Shown here piece by piece: positions 1 through 7,099 of a DNA stretch of 64,000 nt. A program made the translations under genes and the position numbers. Below the pieces are notes generated by a model that did no database searches, was not told where the DNA came from, and saw nothing but the letters and a program-made list of their open reading frames with translations. The stretch comes from an uncultured Spirochaetaceae bacterium (GTDB lineage Bacteria; Spirochaetota; Spirochaetia; Sphaerochaetales; Sphaerochaetaceae). Positions within the stretch are counted from its first letter, which is position 1; every line of letters begins with the position of its first letter. The stretch covers positions 101,998 to 165,997 of the forward strand of contig CALXQU010000004.1 of NCBI GenBank assembly GCA_944390725.1, read 5' to 3'.

Positions 1-40
1 TTCTGAAGAGCCCAAGCATTGATATCTCCATCAGGGATTG

Positions 41-238
41 TCAAACCCTTTCACGGTACGCCCAGGATTCATCCCCCTGAGCATACCTACGTCTGTAGTC
101 CCGGACAGTATACCTGTTCAGGCCGGTTATCGTTGCCGTGCTCTTATATCCGTTCCCTTCCTGGAACAGGGCCAGGCACTGCTGCTTCTTATCCACCGGG
201 ACCCAGTGCTTCTTCCGGAGAGAATCTCGTTCTTCCAT
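41..238 (-). CDS. IS3-type OrfA-like helix-turn-helix protein, fragment
   Basis: A 65-residue protein whose core (about residues 12-58) looks like the N-terminal helix-turn-helix of IS3-family OrfA: basic start, a G-Y-K-S-T-A turn, then T-V-R-D-Y-R-R-R-Y and an acidic-aromatic end. The start is well supported because an AGGAGG ribosome site lies about 6 nt upstream. OrfA proteins are usually about 90-120 residues, so this one is short. After the stop, another frame stays open to the window edge, so a frameshift into a second ORF or a decayed element are both possible. No inverted repeats or DDE transposase can be seen in the window. A stand-alone small regulator is the alternative. Confidence 0.45.
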   Translation of the reverse strand: MEERDSLRKKHWVPVDKKQQCLALFQEGNGYKSTATITGLNRYTVRDYRRRYAQGDESWAYRERV

Positions 239-278
239 TCGTTCCCTCCTAACTGCCTAAACGGCAGGATTCAACACA

Positions 279-1631
279 TCAGGTAGTTGCCGGTGTGTTT
301 TCTACAGTAACCGTAGGTTTAGAATTGCCATTCCAAGCAACTGTTCTATCACCATACTTGAATGCAACTTCAACTTCTGTTGTTTCGTTTGCAGTATCGT
401 CAGAATAACCAAATGGAACAAGAACAAAATCCATGTTTGCTACATCAAGAGATATCTGATCTGCAACGGCTGGTGCATCACCTGTATCATATTTAGCCTT
501 AGATGCCCATTCAGTTACTTCAAAGTTGAAATCATCAACGGAGATTCTTTCACCCTGCTTGACAAGGTTATTCGTCTTCTCAGTAGCTGTGATTGCCTTT
601 GCATAGTCCTTTGCGAAACCAACTTTGAGCTCACCATTAAGGATACCGGTGCCATTGCCAAGTTCATCTTCATGCGCAGTCTTGTATGTATCAGTAAGGG
701 TAACAGTTACCTTGAAGGTATCCTGAGTTGATTTCCCATCAAAAATGTACTTCTCAGGATTGTAGTCTGTGAAATCAAAGTTGTAGTCAGTTGTCTTATT
801 AAGAGCTGTCTCGGCAACAGTGTTATCGGAATAGACAAGATAGACTTCAAATTCTACATTTGAAAGTTTCTGCATCTGCTCTGATGGCACTTCGGCAATG
901 TTGAATATCTCATTACCATCCTTCTGTACAAGCTTGACACCAGAGATTGTCTTCTCCTCAACAGGAGTAATCGTGACAATCCACTTAGGATCAATCTTTA
1001 CAACAGGGTTAGTTGATATGATCTCAACCTGATTCTCAGATCCAGCTACAGCCTTCTTATCAAAGCTAGATGCCAGATTTGGTACAAGACTATCGGCAAC
1101 AGTTACGCTTACAGTCTTGAAGTCAGCTCCATTGTTGTAATATGCCTTGAAGATGATTTTCTTAAGGATATTCTCATCAACTGAGGAGGCATCAAAAGAC
1201 GTTACAGCAGAACCATCAATCACAAGCTCATGGAAATCAACGGTTTTGATTGTAATATCGCTATCCTTCTCAACGACCTTATCGCTATCATTTGTCTTGA
1301 CGCCATAATAGACTGTGAAAACATCTTTTTCTGCATCGCCAGTCATCTCGAATGGACCATAGCCATCTTCACCTGTGGCAGTTGACGATGTCCAGTCCTT
1401 GCGTGTCATGCCAAGCTCAGCACCAGTGAATGTCTCCTCAGTATGATCATCATAGACAACCCTGAGCTGTACATCAGCAGGATTAAGAATCTCTCCTTTG
1501 AAGAGATCCGGTGTGGAAATGACCGTCACGGTCAATACATCCTTGCCGAAATATGAAACTGTCGATGGAGAGCAGGCAGCGAATCCGAAAATCACTGCAG
1601 CTGCCAGTAAAACAGTTATTATCTTTTTCAT
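279..1631 (-). CDS. Putative lipoprotein with Ig-like repeats
   Basis: A 450-residue exported protein of unknown function. The N-terminus is a lipoprotein signal (MKK, hydrophobic stretch, lipobox F-A-A-C, cysteine about residue 20). The mature part is acidic and Thr/Val-rich. It repeats modules of the form V-x-Y-D-D-x-x-x-E-T-F, like bacterial Ig-like surface domains. It is a paralogue of the lipoprotein gene immediately upstream on the same strand: both begin with the pattern YGxDV, then VxxVSxPDxxxG, then an x-PADVxLxVxx-D module. The gap between them is 86 nt, so they may share the upstream poly-G promoter. Base composition is visibly AT-richer than most of the window. Surface or periplasmic location is inferred; no enzyme motif was seen. 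Confidence 0.8.
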   Translation of the reverse strand: MKKIITVLLAAAVIFGFAACSPSTVSYFGKDVLTVTVISTPDLFKGEILNPADVQLRVVYDDHTEETFTGAELGMTRKDWTSSTATGEDGYGPFEMTGDAEKDVFTVYYGVKTNDSDKVVEKDSDITIKTVDFHELVIDGSAVTSFDASSVDENILKKIIFKAYYNNGADFKTVSVTVADSLVPNLASSFDKKAVAGSENQVEIISTNPVVKIDPKWIVTITPVEEKTISGVKLVQKDGNEIFNIAEVPSEQMQKLSNVEFEVYLVYSDNTVAETALNKTTDYNFDFTDYNPEKYIFDGKSTQDTFKVTVTLTDTYKTAHEDELGNGTGILNGELKVGFAKDYAKAITATEKTNNLVKQGERISVDDFNFEVTEWASKAKYDTGDAPAVADQISLDVANMDFVLVPFGYSDDTANETTEVEVAFKYGDRTVAWNGNSKPTVTVENTPATT

Positions 1632-1650
1632 TTTCTAAACATCCTTTACA

Positions 1651-1677
1651 AGCAAGGGAAGAATCCCTGCTTTTTTT
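1651..1677 (+). terminator. Stem-loop followed by T7
   Basis: An imperfect GC stem (GCAAGGGA paired with TCCCTGC, AGAA-type loop) is followed by seven T on the + strand, as in an intrinsic terminator. No + strand gene ends here. It may stop antisense transcripts, or act on the other strand as a 5' leader hairpin of the lipoprotein gene ending at 279. Confidence 0.35.
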
Positions 1678-1717
1678 ATATGCATGCAACGCATGCATTT
1701 ATAGAGATAGTATCCTC

Positions 1718-3124
1718 TTATTTTACTGTTGCTTCTTCCTGAGGAACGAGAGTAATCCCACTTTCGAACTCTGCCTTTTCAACAGTCTCGAGACCTACAT
1801 CACCGCCGTAAGTGAACCAAATATCATAGTGTTCCTTTGCCTCAGCATTAAGCTTGAAGCTAGTCCTGTTCGGAGTGAAATCTGTCTTGGACCATGATGG
1901 TTCCTCACCTTCAGCATAGGTGTTTCCAGAAGCCCAGCCATCAGCAGGTACTGCAAATGTGAACTGGCTTACTGAGATATTGGACTTCGGTCCCCACTTA
2001 GCTTCACCTTTTCCATCTGCTCCTGTACCGTTTGCAGTCACAGTGAATTTAGTTGGGTAGTCAGCCCTGGCAGCTACCGTAAGAGGAACTTCCACCGGAT
2101 CATATCCATCAAGGGTTGCCTTGATAAGCATCTTCACTTCTTCGCCGACTTTCTTGAATGCCCAATCATCCTCATGGGAAATCACATCGAATTTAGTGCC
2201 AGCAGTAGCCTTGGAAATCGTTTCAGTTGTTTCAGTAGTTCCATCACTATAAGTGAATGTGATTTCATAATTGACATCAGCAATCTTGCTTTCAACGAAG
2301 ATTTCATCAGAAGCTTCCTTAACAATCTGCTTAGCTTCGGCCTTTATAATCTTCTTTGCATTATCAGCAAGAGTCAGAGTCTTGGAACCTGTAACATTGA
2401 CTTCAACACCGTCGATTGAATTCAGATAGCTCCTGAGCTGAGCCAGGGTGTATGTCGTTTTGTTATAAACAACCTTGATATTTGACGAATCGATTGTGAT
2501 TGTCTGCTCTGCCTTAGAATCAGCTTTTACAAGTGCCTTGACCGTTTCAACAAAACCAGCCTTTACATTTGCACTATCAAGAATCTCTGCAGAGACATCC
2601 CTCTTCGTTCCGCCATTGTATGTCACAACCAGCGAGATTCCATCAAGGTCAAGATCATCAGCTGTGTATGCACTTGATTCCTTCAGAGGAAGTGTTGCTG
2701 CCTTTATACCGGAAAGATCAACATCAATCGCCTCAATGGTATATGCATTGATGTTCACATTGAATTTCTTTCCATCAGCAAAAGTTGCAGTGAAGACATT
2801 CGGGCCGACAAAGAACCAATCCTTTGTACCAGTATCACCGATTGTTTCTGGCTTAAGATTCAGCTCATCACCATTGTACTGCATCTTCTCGCCATCATTG
2901 AAGATAACATTGAGGGTTACATCAGCAGGGTCGAATGTTTTCAGACCATCATAGATTCCGAGCCATTTTGCAGCCGTTCCAGCAAGATAATCCGGCGCAC
3001 TTACCAGAGTTACACCTTGCACATCACTGCCATATATCGGGGCAGTCGGGCCGTTCGAGCATGCTGTGAACGAACCGAGCGCAATAGCAGCAATCAAGAC
3101 AAAAAGAATCGACTTTGATTTCAT
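1718..3124 (-). CDS. Putative lipoprotein with Ig-like repeats, phase-variable promoter
   Basis: A 468-residue predicted lipoprotein (lipobox F-T-A-C, cysteine about residue 22) of unknown function, paralogous to the next gene downstream. The mature protein is rich in Asp, Lys, Thr and Ala and carries several beta-sandwich-like modules (L-x-V-x-F-N-D-G-E-K-M, L-V-V-T-Y-N-G-G-T-K) typical of bacterial Ig-like or adhesin domains. Translation starts behind a GGAG site. The promoter has a G15 run directly upstream of its -10 box, so expression is probably switched by slipped-strand mispairing. Codons are visibly AT-richer than in neighbouring metabolic genes. A surface antigen or adhesin role is inferred only. 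Confidence 0.8.
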   Translation of the reverse strand: MKSKSILFVLIAAIALGSFTACSNGPTAPIYGSDVQGVTLVSAPDYLAGTAAKWLGIYDGLKTFDPADVTLNVIFNDGEKMQYNGDELNLKPETIGDTGTKDWFFVGPNVFTATFADGKKFNVNINAYTIEAIDVDLSGIKAATLPLKESSAYTADDLDLDGISLVVTYNGGTKRDVSAEILDSANVKAGFVETVKALVKADSKAEQTITIDSSNIKVVYNKTTYTLAQLRSYLNSIDGVEVNVTGSKTLTLADNAKKIIKAEAKQIVKEASDEIFVESKIADVNYEITFTYSDGTTETTETISKATAGTKFDVISHEDDWAFKKVGEEVKMLIKATLDGYDPVEVPLTVAARADYPTKFTVTANGTGADGKGEAKWGPKSNISVSQFTFAVPADGWASGNTYAEGEEPSWSKTDFTPNRTSFKLNAEAKEHYDIWFTYGGDVGLETVEKAEFESGITLVPQEEATVK

Positions 3125-3156
3125 CGTTCAATCCTCTCCTTAATTAATCTGCACTA

Positions 3157-3190
3157 AATATACCCCCCCCCCCCCCCTTTTTATTTTTAA
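3157..3190 (-). promoter_or_regulatory. Promoter with G tract in the spacer (lipoprotein)
   Basis: On the minus strand a TATATT -10 box (3157-3162) directly follows a run of 15 G. The best -35 candidate is TTAAAA at 3185-3190, giving a 22-bp spacer. Loss of about five G would restore 17 bp, so at this tract length the promoter looks weak or off. The -35 call is uncertain; the -10/poly-G junction is the same as at the lipoprotein gene near 36.6 kb. Confidence 0.55.
3163..3177. repeat. Homopolymer tract C15 (G15 on minus)
   Basis: Fifteen consecutive C on the + strand. Such runs are hypermutable by slipped-strand mispairing. Its length may vary within the population or be miscounted in assembly. 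Confidence 0.95.
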
Positions 3191-3235
3191 CTGTTTTCTG
3201 CATGAATTTTCAGATTTTGCACTCTGCCCTATTCC

Positions 3236-3269
3236 CTTCGGATTCCGACGGCCTGACTGGAATCCGAAG
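3236..3269. terminator. Perfect 11-bp inverted repeat
   Basis: Arms CTTCGGATTCC (3236-3246) and GGAATCCGAAG (3259-3269) flank a 12-nt loop. No T run follows on either strand, so termination for the ATPase gene is only a possibility; a protein-binding palindrome is the alternative. Confidence 0.5.
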
Positions 3270-3355
3270 CTTGGTTCCTAGTTTCATCACTCTTTGTTTT
3301 CAGAATTGCATTTCCTTTGGGTAGAATATGTAAACGTAAGGTATGTGATGATAAG

Positions 3356-3379
3356 CATGTCCCCATCGGAGGGGACATG
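3356..3379. terminator. Perfect 9-bp hairpin after the ATPase gene
   Basis: Arms CATGTCCCC and GGGGACATG flank a 6-nt loop, located 65-88 nt beyond the ATPase stop codon. Most probably it ends that transcript, although no U tract follows. Confidence 0.5.
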
Positions 3380-3443
3380 AAAGTGATTGGAATATATCTG
3401 GTTGAATAGGATTATGTGATTGGCTGGCTTCTATCTTGCTACG

Positions 3444-4700
3444 TCATTGGTCCATCGCATCAGGATGGAGGAGGAAATCAAAGAGATTGATTATCAGGAT
3501 GCCGTCTTCCGTACGACGGGGCTTGATCCTATCCCTGGTGATTACGATCTTCCTGAAGGAATCGCGTATCATGGAAAGGGAACGCAGCTCCTGCTCCAGC
3601 TTGCCTTCATCAAGCAGCGTCAGCGCAGACTGGATGTAATATCGCCTACTGGCGAGATTCGCTACGAAATCAACCTCATACTGGCGTTCCCTGTATCTGC
3701 CATCATCTGCCCTGTATCTGTGAGGCACGATACCGACATCCACGAGATAGCCCCTTACCCTCAGCTCATTGTAGATGATATTCTCCATGATATGGGTCTC
3801 CTTGACCTGCCTGAAGCTGATCCTGGAATTCCTTATACCAATATCCGAGAAATAGAATTTGTAAGGGGATTCGATGTAATCCTTCCCTTTTATGTCATAT
3901 CGCTGTGCGCGTTCGACCATGTAGGATTCCTCGATGAACCGCAGATAGCTGGAGATCGTCTTGTCCGACATCCCACGCTGTCCCCTGCTCCTGAATGTGT
4001 TGGCAAGCTTCGACGGGTTTGTCAGGCTCCCTGTAGCAGAGGACAGGAGATCAAGGACTGCGCTGATGCCTTTATCATCCTTCAGCTTGTTCCGTTCGGT
4101 GATATCCTTGATATAGATGGTCCTGGCAGCATATCCCAGGAAAGACACCTTCTGCTCGTCATCCATCTTCTCGGCATAGATGGAAGGAAGCCCTCCATAT
4201 GTGGAATAGTCGTTCCATGCCTCATCATCCGAACCATAAAGAGGCCTGATCTCATTGAATGACAGCGGCCTCACCCTCACCTCATCGCCACGGCCCCTGA
4301 ACTCCGTGATGATATCAGAGGAAAGGAACCTTGAATTGCTGCCGGTGATATATACATCCAGATTAGGCTTATGCAGCAGCCCGTTGATGACCATCTCAAA
4401 GCCGTCTACATTCTGGATCTCATCAAGGAAGACATAGTATGTCCTGTCATCCTTGATCCTGGAACGTATCTCAAGCCCCAATGCATGCCTGTCCAGCAGA
4501 TGCTCGTTCTCATCATCATCGAGCTCGATTGCGATGATATGGCTATCGTCAACCCCGCTGGAAAGAAGATAATCCCTGAAGATGGTAAAGAGGAGATAGC
4601 TCTTCCCGCATCGCCTTATGCCGGTAATGACCTTGGCCCTGCCATTGCCCATCCTCTTTATCAATCGCTGAAGATATGCATCCCTCTTTATCTCAATCAT
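3444..4700 (-). CDS. AAA ATPase with DUF4143 C-terminal domain
   Basis: A 418-residue ATPase of the common AAA_14/DUF4143 family, whose cellular role is not established. Walker A is G-I-R-R-C-G-K-S (residues 27-34). Walker B is Y-Y-V-F-L-D-E-I-Q (about 88-96). An I-T-G-S-N-S sensor-like segment follows, and the DUF4143 half has an E-V-D-F-V-A / Y-I-Q-S pattern resembling a PD-(D/E)XK-like fold. Length is normal for the family. The start has a GGAG site 6 nt upstream that sits at the foot of a perfect palindrome. The gene is alone in its unit and has a recognisable promoter flanked by repeat copies. Such genes often occur as scattered accessory copies in gut bacteria. Confidence 0.9.
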   Translation of the reverse strand: MIEIKRDAYLQRLIKRMGNGRAKVITGIRRCGKSYLLFTIFRDYLLSSGVDDSHIIAIELDDDENEHLLDRHALGLEIRSRIKDDRTYYVFLDEIQNVDGFEMVINGLLHKPNLDVYITGSNSRFLSSDIITEFRGRGDEVRVRPLSFNEIRPLYGSDDEAWNDYSTYGGLPSIYAEKMDDEQKVSFLGYAARTIYIKDITERNKLKDDKGISAVLDLLSSATGSLTNPSKLANTFRSRGQRGMSDKTISSYLRFIEESYMVERAQRYDIKGKDYIESPYKFYFSDIGIRNSRISFRQVKETHIMENIIYNELRVRGYLVDVGIVPHRYRADDGRYRERQYEVDFVANLASRRYYIQSALTLLDEGKLEQELRSLSMIRDSFRKIVITRDRIKPRRTEDGILIINLFDFLLHPDAMDQ

Positions 4701-4704
4701 CGGT

Positions 4705-4739
4705 CACTCCGGAAAAAGCGTAGTTTTACGCTTTTTCCG
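4705..4739 (-). promoter_or_regulatory. Perfect 13-bp palindrome in the ATPase leader
   Basis: Arms CGGAAAAAGCGTA (4710-4722) and TACGCTTTTTCCG (4727-4739) surround a 4-nt loop. With the predicted start of transcription near 4738, the mRNA would begin with this hairpin, ending right beside the GGAG ribosome site. It may be an operator, a translational control hairpin, or both. A 25-bp stretch of it (4705-4729) is repeated exactly at 4778-4802. Confidence 0.7.
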
Positions 4740-4744
4740 TATAT

Positions 4745-4773
4745 ATCCTAAGCCTCACATCCTATACAGTCAA
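4745..4773 (-). promoter_or_regulatory. Promoter of the DUF4143 ATPase gene
   Basis: Minus strand TTGACT (4768-4773), a 17-bp spacer and TAGGAT (4745-4750). It sits exactly between the two copies of the palindromic repeat, one just upstream of the -35 box and one at the expected transcription start. Confidence 0.65.
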
Positions 4774-4777
4774 TCTC

Positions 4778-4802
4778 CACTCCGGAAAAAGCGTAGTTTT
4801 AC
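4778..4802 (-). repeat. Second copy of the ATPase leader repeat
   Basis: An exact 25-bp direct repeat of 4705-4729, including the CTCCGGAAAAAGCG core. Here the palindrome is imperfect because the other arm is degenerate. It lies 4 bp upstream of the ATPase -35 box, as expected for one of a pair of operator sites. Confidence 0.75.
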
Positions 4803-4845
4803 AGGAAATCCGTATTATATGAAGGCACCGGACATCCGCTATGAT

Positions 4846-4876
4846 AAGAAAAGCTGCCTACCGACAAGCAGGCAGC
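4846..4876 (-). terminator. Intrinsic terminator of the aminotransferase gene
   Basis: On the minus strand a 7-bp stem (GCTGCCT with AGGCAGC) is followed by TTTTCTT, 24 nt after the ilvE stop codon. Confidence 0.75.
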
Positions 4877-4899
4877 CTCTGGATGGATCATCCCGATGA

Positions 4900-5925
4900 T
4901 TACATGATCTTGCGGATCCAGCCTTCCGGTCCCTTGATCTCGCCTTCCTGGATTCCCGTGAGGGTTCCCCTGAGCTTGGTGAGGACAGGTCCCATCTCCT
5001 CCATGCCGGATGGCACTTCGATGACCTTGTCTGGGCATGTGATGGACCCTACCGGGGAGATGACAGCAGCAGTGCCGCAGAGGCCGATCTCCACGAACTC
5101 CGGAACCTCCTCAAGCGCGACAGGCCTTTCCTCGACTTCCATGCCGAGCATATCCTTGGCGACGACGAGAAGCGACCTTCTCGTAATCGATGGGAGGATC
5201 GTGCTGGACTTCGGCGTGACGATCTTGCCGTCCTTGGTGACGAAGATGAAGTTGGCTCCGCCTGTCTCCTCGACATGCGTCCTTGTGGCAGCATCGAGGT
5301 ACACATTCTCCGCGAATCCGTTCTTATGGGCATAGTCTCCCGGATAGAGGGACATAGCGTAGTTGAGCCCTGCCTTGATATGGCCTGTGCCGTGCGGTGC
5401 GGCCCTGTCGTACTGCGAGAGAAGCAGCTTGATAGGCTTCACGCCGCCCTTGAAGTACGGTCCGACAGGGGTTGCGAACATCCTGAACTGATAGAACGGA
5501 GCCGGTGCGACTCCGATGACAGGACCGGATCCGAAGAGGAACGGCCTGATATACAGCGTAGCGCCTGAGCCATATGGCGGGACCCATGCCGCATTGGCCT
5601 TCACAAGCTCATCGAGGGCATGGAGGAAAAGCTCTGTAGGAACCTCAGGCATCAGGAGCCTGTCAGCGGAGTCCTGCAGCCTCTGCGCATTGAGGTCAGG
5701 GCGGAATGCGACAATAGAGCCGTCCTTCTGCGTATATACCTTGAGGCCTTCGAAGCATGTCTGCGCATACTGCAGCACGCCTGCGCTCTCAGAGATCGTC
5801 ACATTGCAGTCTTTCGTGAGGCCGCCTTCATCCCACTTACCGTCTTTCCATTCGGAAACCCAGCGGTAATCCGTCGGCATGTATCCGAAGCCGAGCTTAG
5901 ACCATTCGATATTCTTCTTTTCCAT
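4900..5925 (-). CDS. ilvE: Branched-chain amino acid aminotransferase
   Basis: A cytoplasmic PLP enzyme of fold class IV (341 residues) that transfers the amino group between glutamate and the 2-oxo acids of valine, leucine and isoleucine. The sequence follows the family throughout: Y-A-Q-T-C-F-E-G-L-K-V-Y near residue 55, the F-R-P-D-x-N-A-x-R-L phosphate/arginine region near 75-85, and the PLP lysine in H-I-K-A-G-L-N-Y (Lys184). A late G-T-A-A-V-I-S-P-V-G segment is also typical. The start has a strong GGGAGG site. It is monocistronic, with its own terminator and a TTGTAG-18-TATGAT promoter that overlaps the divergent yeiH promoter. No other branched-chain pathway gene is nearby. Confidence 0.95.
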   Translation of the reverse strand: MEKKNIEWSKLGFGYMPTDYRWVSEWKDGKWDEGGLTKDCNVTISESAGVLQYAQTCFEGLKVYTQKDGSIVAFRPDLNAQRLQDSADRLLMPEVPTELFLHALDELVKANAAWVPPYGSGATLYIRPFLFGSGPVIGVAPAPFYQFRMFATPVGPYFKGGVKPIKLLLSQYDRAAPHGTGHIKAGLNYAMSLYPGDYAHKNGFAENVYLDAATRTHVEETGGANFIFVTKDGKIVTPKSSTILPSITRRSLLVVAKDMLGMEVEERPVALEEVPEFVEIGLCGTAAVISPVGSITCPDKVIEVPSGMEEMGPVLTKLRGTLTGIQEGEIKGPEGWIRKIM

Positions 5926-5948
5926 AGTCCATCCTCCCGATTTGACTA

Positions 5949-5978
5949 ATCATAGTCCTCATGGCATGGCGACTACAA
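5949..5978 (-). promoter_or_regulatory. Promoter of ilvE
   Basis: Minus strand TTGTAG (5973-5978), 18-bp spacer, TATGAT (5949-5954). The region is shared back to back with yeiH. Confidence 0.45.
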
Positions 5979-5987
5979 GATTCCGGA

Positions 5988-6017
5988 TTGCACATGGCCG
6001 AAGTTTTCCGATATCCT
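5988..6017 (+). promoter_or_regulatory. Promoter of the YeiH gene, leaderless type
   Basis: TTGCAC (5988-5993), 18-bp spacer, TATCCT (6012-6017), then only 6 nt to the start codon. This places the expected first transcribed base at or next to the ATG. Confidence 0.45.
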
Positions 6018-6023
6018 CAGCCC

Positions 6024-7049
6024 ATGTCTAGAATCAGAGAACTCTGGAAGGGCGTGGCCATATCGCTGGCCATAGCGGTCCCCTCCTACCTGCTCGGGCT
6101 GGCATTCCCGATAGCCGGCGGACCCGTCATAGCGATTATCGCGGGGATGGCCATCGCCATCTTCCTCAGGCAGGGAAGCAGTTTCGCTGCCGGCATCAGG
6201 TTCACCTCCAAGAAGGTGCTGCAGTGGGCAGTCATCCTCCTCGGCTTCGGCATGAACCTCTCGGCAGTCGCCCAGACAGGGCTGCAGTCGCTGCCGATAA
6301 TACTCACTACCATCACGGTATCGCTGGCCGTTGCCTTCGTGATGTCCAGGCTCCTCGGCATCAAGGGCAATACAGGCGCACTCATAGGCATCGGATCATC
6401 GATCTGCGGCGGGTCCGCCATCGCGGCAGCAGCTCCTGTGATGGATGCCGATGATGGGGAGATCGCCCAGTCGATAAGCGTCATATTCTTCTTCAATGTC
6501 CTCGCGGCGCTGCTCTTCCCCATCCTTGGCTCCGCCATCGGCTTCAGCACCACGGACGGAACCCCATTCGGCATATTCGCAGGCACGGCAGTCAATGACA
6601 CATCCTCGGTGACGGCCTGCGCATCGACATGGGACAGCATGTGGAGACTGGGATCAGCGACGCTAGACAAGGCAGTGACGGTGAAGCTGACACGCACGCT
6701 GGCCATCATCCCCATCACGCTCGTCCTTGCCGTGATGAGGACGAGAAGGTGCGCAGAGGGCAGCAGCGTATCGATGAGGAGGATCTTCCCCTTCTTCATC
6801 CTCTTCTTCATACTTGCATCGGTCATCACCACCGTGCTGATGGCGATGGGCGTAAGCGGCGATGCCTTCACGCCCTTCAAGGACCTCTCGAAGTTCATGA
6901 TCGTCATGGCCATGGCAGCCATCGGACTCAATACGGATATCGTGAAGCTGGTGCGCACAGGCGGGAAGCCACTGCTGCTCGGCCTTTCCTGCTGGGTGAT
7001 GATAACCATCTCCACGCTGCTTATGCAGCATCTGCTGCACCTCATATGA
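6024..7049 (+). CDS. YeiH/UPF0324 family membrane protein (putative sulfate exporter)
   Basis: An inner-membrane protein of 341 residues with about ten hydrophobic segments, belonging to the YeiH/UPF0324 family, annotated elsewhere as putative sulfate exporters; the true substrate is uncertain. Family landmarks are A-V-I-L-L-G-F-G-M-N-L early, the G-I-G-S-S-I-C-G-G-S-A-I-A-A-A-A-P-V signature in the middle and the glycine/aspartate segment G-T-A-V-N-D-T-S-S-V-T-A. A longer reading begins at 5961, but the start at 6024 is preferred because homologues begin close to the first helix and a promoter -10 box ends 6 nt before it. No ribosome site is visible, so the mRNA is predicted leaderless. Confidence 0.88.
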   Translation: MSRIRELWKGVAISLAIAVPSYLLGLAFPIAGGPVIAIIAGMAIAIFLRQGSSFAAGIRFTSKKVLQWAVILLGFGMNLSAVAQTGLQSLPIILTTITVSLAVAFVMSRLLGIKGNTGALIGIGSSICGGSAIAAAAPVMDADDGEIAQSISVIFFFNVLAALLFPILGSAIGFSTTDGTPFGIFAGTAVNDTSSVTACASTWDSMWRLGSATLDKAVTVKLTRTLAIIPITLVLAVMRTRRCAEGSSVSMRRIFPFFILFFILASVITTVLMAMGVSGDAFTPFKDLSKFMIVMAMAAIGLNTDIVKLVRTGGKPLLLGLSCWVMITISTLLMQHLLHLI

Positions 7050-7054
7050 GATGA

Positions 7055-7074
7055 TGCCCCTCGGAGGAGGGGCA
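7055..7074. terminator. Bidirectional hairpin between yeiH and the BMP gene
   Basis: A perfect 8-bp stem TGCCCCTC/GAGGGGCA with a GGAG loop, between two convergent genes. There is no U tract. Confidence 0.6.
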
Positions 7075-7099
7075 CCATAGCCTTTGCGCTGGCCTGGGA

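Larger units (their letters stand above)
3125..3443. other. Intergenic region: poly-G promoter and two hairpins
   Basis: This non-coding stretch lies between the 3' end of the DUF4143 ATPase gene and the start of the lipoprotein gene, both on the minus strand. It holds the lipoprotein promoter with its 15-bp C/G homopolymer and two perfect inverted repeats, described separately. Nothing else was recognised. Confidence 0.7.

Noticed and set aside
6086..7078. Long open reading frame (about 330 codons) opposite the YeiH gene
   Set aside because: It mirrors the coding gene in a GC-rich region, is Met/Ser/Pro-rich with no family resemblance, and has no ribosome site.
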